Shown in pieces: positions 63,189 through 64,000 of a DNA stretch of 64,000 nt; within the stretch, counting starts at the first letter, position 1; every line of letters starts with the position of its first letter. The notes below the pieces were generated by a model. The model did no database searches. It had not been told where the DNA came from and worked only from the letters and a program-made list of their open reading frames with translations. Where the stretch lies: the NCBI RefSeq assembly GCF_030499515.1, contig NZ_JASTWJ010000001.1, forward strand, positions 4,010,001 through 4,074,000, read 5' to 3'. The DNA comes from Streptomyces sp. DT2A-34 (lineage in GTDB: Bacteria; Actinomycetota; Actinomycetes; Streptomycetales; Streptomycetaceae). Made by a program: the position numbers and the translations under genes.

Positions 63189-64000
63189 AGTCCGTACTCC
63201 TTCCAGCGGCGGTCGACCTTCGCCGCCGTCTCCGGGTCGGACTCCACCATGTCGGGCCAGCCGCCGTCGCGCGTGTAGCCCTCCTCGGGCCACTTCTTCG
63301 TCGCGTCGATCCCCGCCTTGCCGCCCCAGAACTGCTGGTAGGAGGCGTGATCAAGGTGGTCGACGGGGCCTTCGACGACCGTGAGGTCACGGGCGTAGTC
63401 GGTGTTGCCGAGGGCCCGCCAGGCGACCTCGTGCAGGTCGTGGACGTCGCAGTCGGAGTCGACGACCACGATCAGCTTGGTCAGGGACATCATGTGGGCG
63501 CCCCAGATCGCGTGCATCGTCTTCTGCGCGTGCTTGGGGTACTTCTTGTCGATCGAGACGATCGCGCAGTTGTGGAAACCACCGGCTTCCGGCAGGTGGT
63601 AGTCCACGATGTCCGGAACGATGATCTTGAGCAGCGGCAGGAAGAAACGCTCCGTCGCCCGCCCCAAGGGACCGTCCTCCGTCGGGGGCCGGCCCACGAC
63701 GATCGACTGGAGCAGCGGCCGGCGCCGCATCGTCACGCAGTCGATCTTCAGCGCGGGGAAGGGCTCCTGCGGCGTGTAGAAGCCGGTGTGGTCACCGAAG
63801 GGACCTTCCGGCAGCATCTCGCCGGGTTCCAGCCACCCCTCCAGCACGACCTCCGCCTGCGCCGGCACCTGCAACGGCACCGTCTTGCAGTCCACCATCT
63901 CGATCCGCTTGCCCGCGACGAACCCCGCGAACAGGTACTCGTCGATGTCACCGGGGAGCGGGGCGGTGGAGGCGTAGGTCACGGCGGGCGGGCACCCGAA
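63185..64000 (-). CDS. UbiD family decarboxylase, menaquinone pathway (5' part outside window)
   Basis: The C-terminal roughly 270 residues are present; the frame is open to the window edge. Conserved UbiD segments: EMVDCKTVPLQVPAQAEVVL EGWLEPGEMLPEGPFGDHTG with the catalytic Glu/Arg network, then MHAIWGAHMMSLTKLIVVVD and DHASYQQFWGGKAGIDATKK. Uses prenylated FMN from UbiX to decarboxylate the prenylated naphthoate. Coupled to mqnP. Confidence 0.9.
   Translation of the reverse strand, partial: FGCPPAVTYASTAPLPGDIDEYLFAGFVAGKRIEMVDCKTVPLQVPAQAEVVLEGWLEPGEMLPEGPFGDHTGFYTPQEPFPALKIDCVTMRRRPLLQSIVVGRPPTEDGPLGRATERFFLPLLKIIVPDIVDYHLPEAGGFHNCAIVSIDKKYPKHAQKTMHAIWGAHMMSLTKLIVVVDSDCDVHDLHEVAWRALGNTDYARDLTVVEGPVDHLDHASYQQFWGGKAGIDATKKWPEEGYTRDGGWPDMVESDPETAAKVDRRWKEYGL

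Overview
This is a GC-rich actinobacterial chromosome segment, almost certainly from a Streptomyces. The evidence is the codon bias, frequent GTG starts, GTGA/ATGA stop-start overlaps, a nuo operon of Streptomyces type, the futalosine route to menaquinone, and small dispersed Streptomyces-type hairpins. No tRNA, rRNA or CRISPR array was seen.

Region by region: 1-9.8 kb (minus) holds nuoA to the start of nuoJ, encoding respiratory complex I. A Rex-type redox operator lies upstream, and nuoA carries an apparent 1-base deletion. 10.5-17.1 kb holds an NlpC/P60 wall hydrolase, a Tat-exported FAD oxidoreductase, peptide deformylase, a geranylgeranyl-reductase-like flavoprotein, a GNAT protein, a PASTA-like protein and menG. 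17.1-21 kb is an exopolysaccharide-type pair: a deacetylase/GT2 fusion and an acyltransferase. The pair carries three frameshifts and an 18-bp tandem repeat, and its 5' end abuts a chitinase remnant. 21.1-28.1 kb holds mqnC with a composite amidohydrolase-like gene, a prepilin peptidase, a duplicated-domain membrane protein, a Ser/Thr kinase and mqnA. 28.4-31.4 kb holds a cold-shock gene, an XRE-cupin regulator divergent from azlCD, and a methyltransferase.

31.4-42.7 kb is a scarred accessory segment. It contains truncated FAD dehydrogenase, integrase-like, DNA ligase, IS5, LysR and HATPase remnants and a stand-alone TnpB. Within it is an apparently intact module of two alpha/beta-hydrolases, a short-chain dehydrogenase and a TetR regulator. 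Two promoters in this module share a 46-bp element, which I regard as the most interesting regulatory signal in the window.

42.8-47 kb holds small secreted or cytosolic proteins, an EF-hand protein, and an ECF sigma factor with its partner. 47.1-53.6 kb is a fatty-acid/CoA block (acyl-CoA ligase, thiolase, HMW FabG, MaoC, TetR), in which the thiolase is split by a 200-bp element with perfect 24-bp terminal inverted repeats. 53.7-56.7 kb encodes two overlapping SPFH proteins. 57-64 kb returns to menaquinone: mqnE, ubiX, mqnP (ubiA) and ubiD, with udgX, an Lrp regulator, a rhomboid protease and a Uma2 protein.

How it fits together: MqnA, MqnE and MqnC, then the UbiA/UbiD/UbiX-type enzymes and MenG, make menaquinone. 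The GGR protein probably saturates its side chain. Complex I feeds electrons into that quinone pool. mqnB and mqnD are not in the window. Several indels sit in homopolymers or short repeats, so some broken genes may be sequencing errors.
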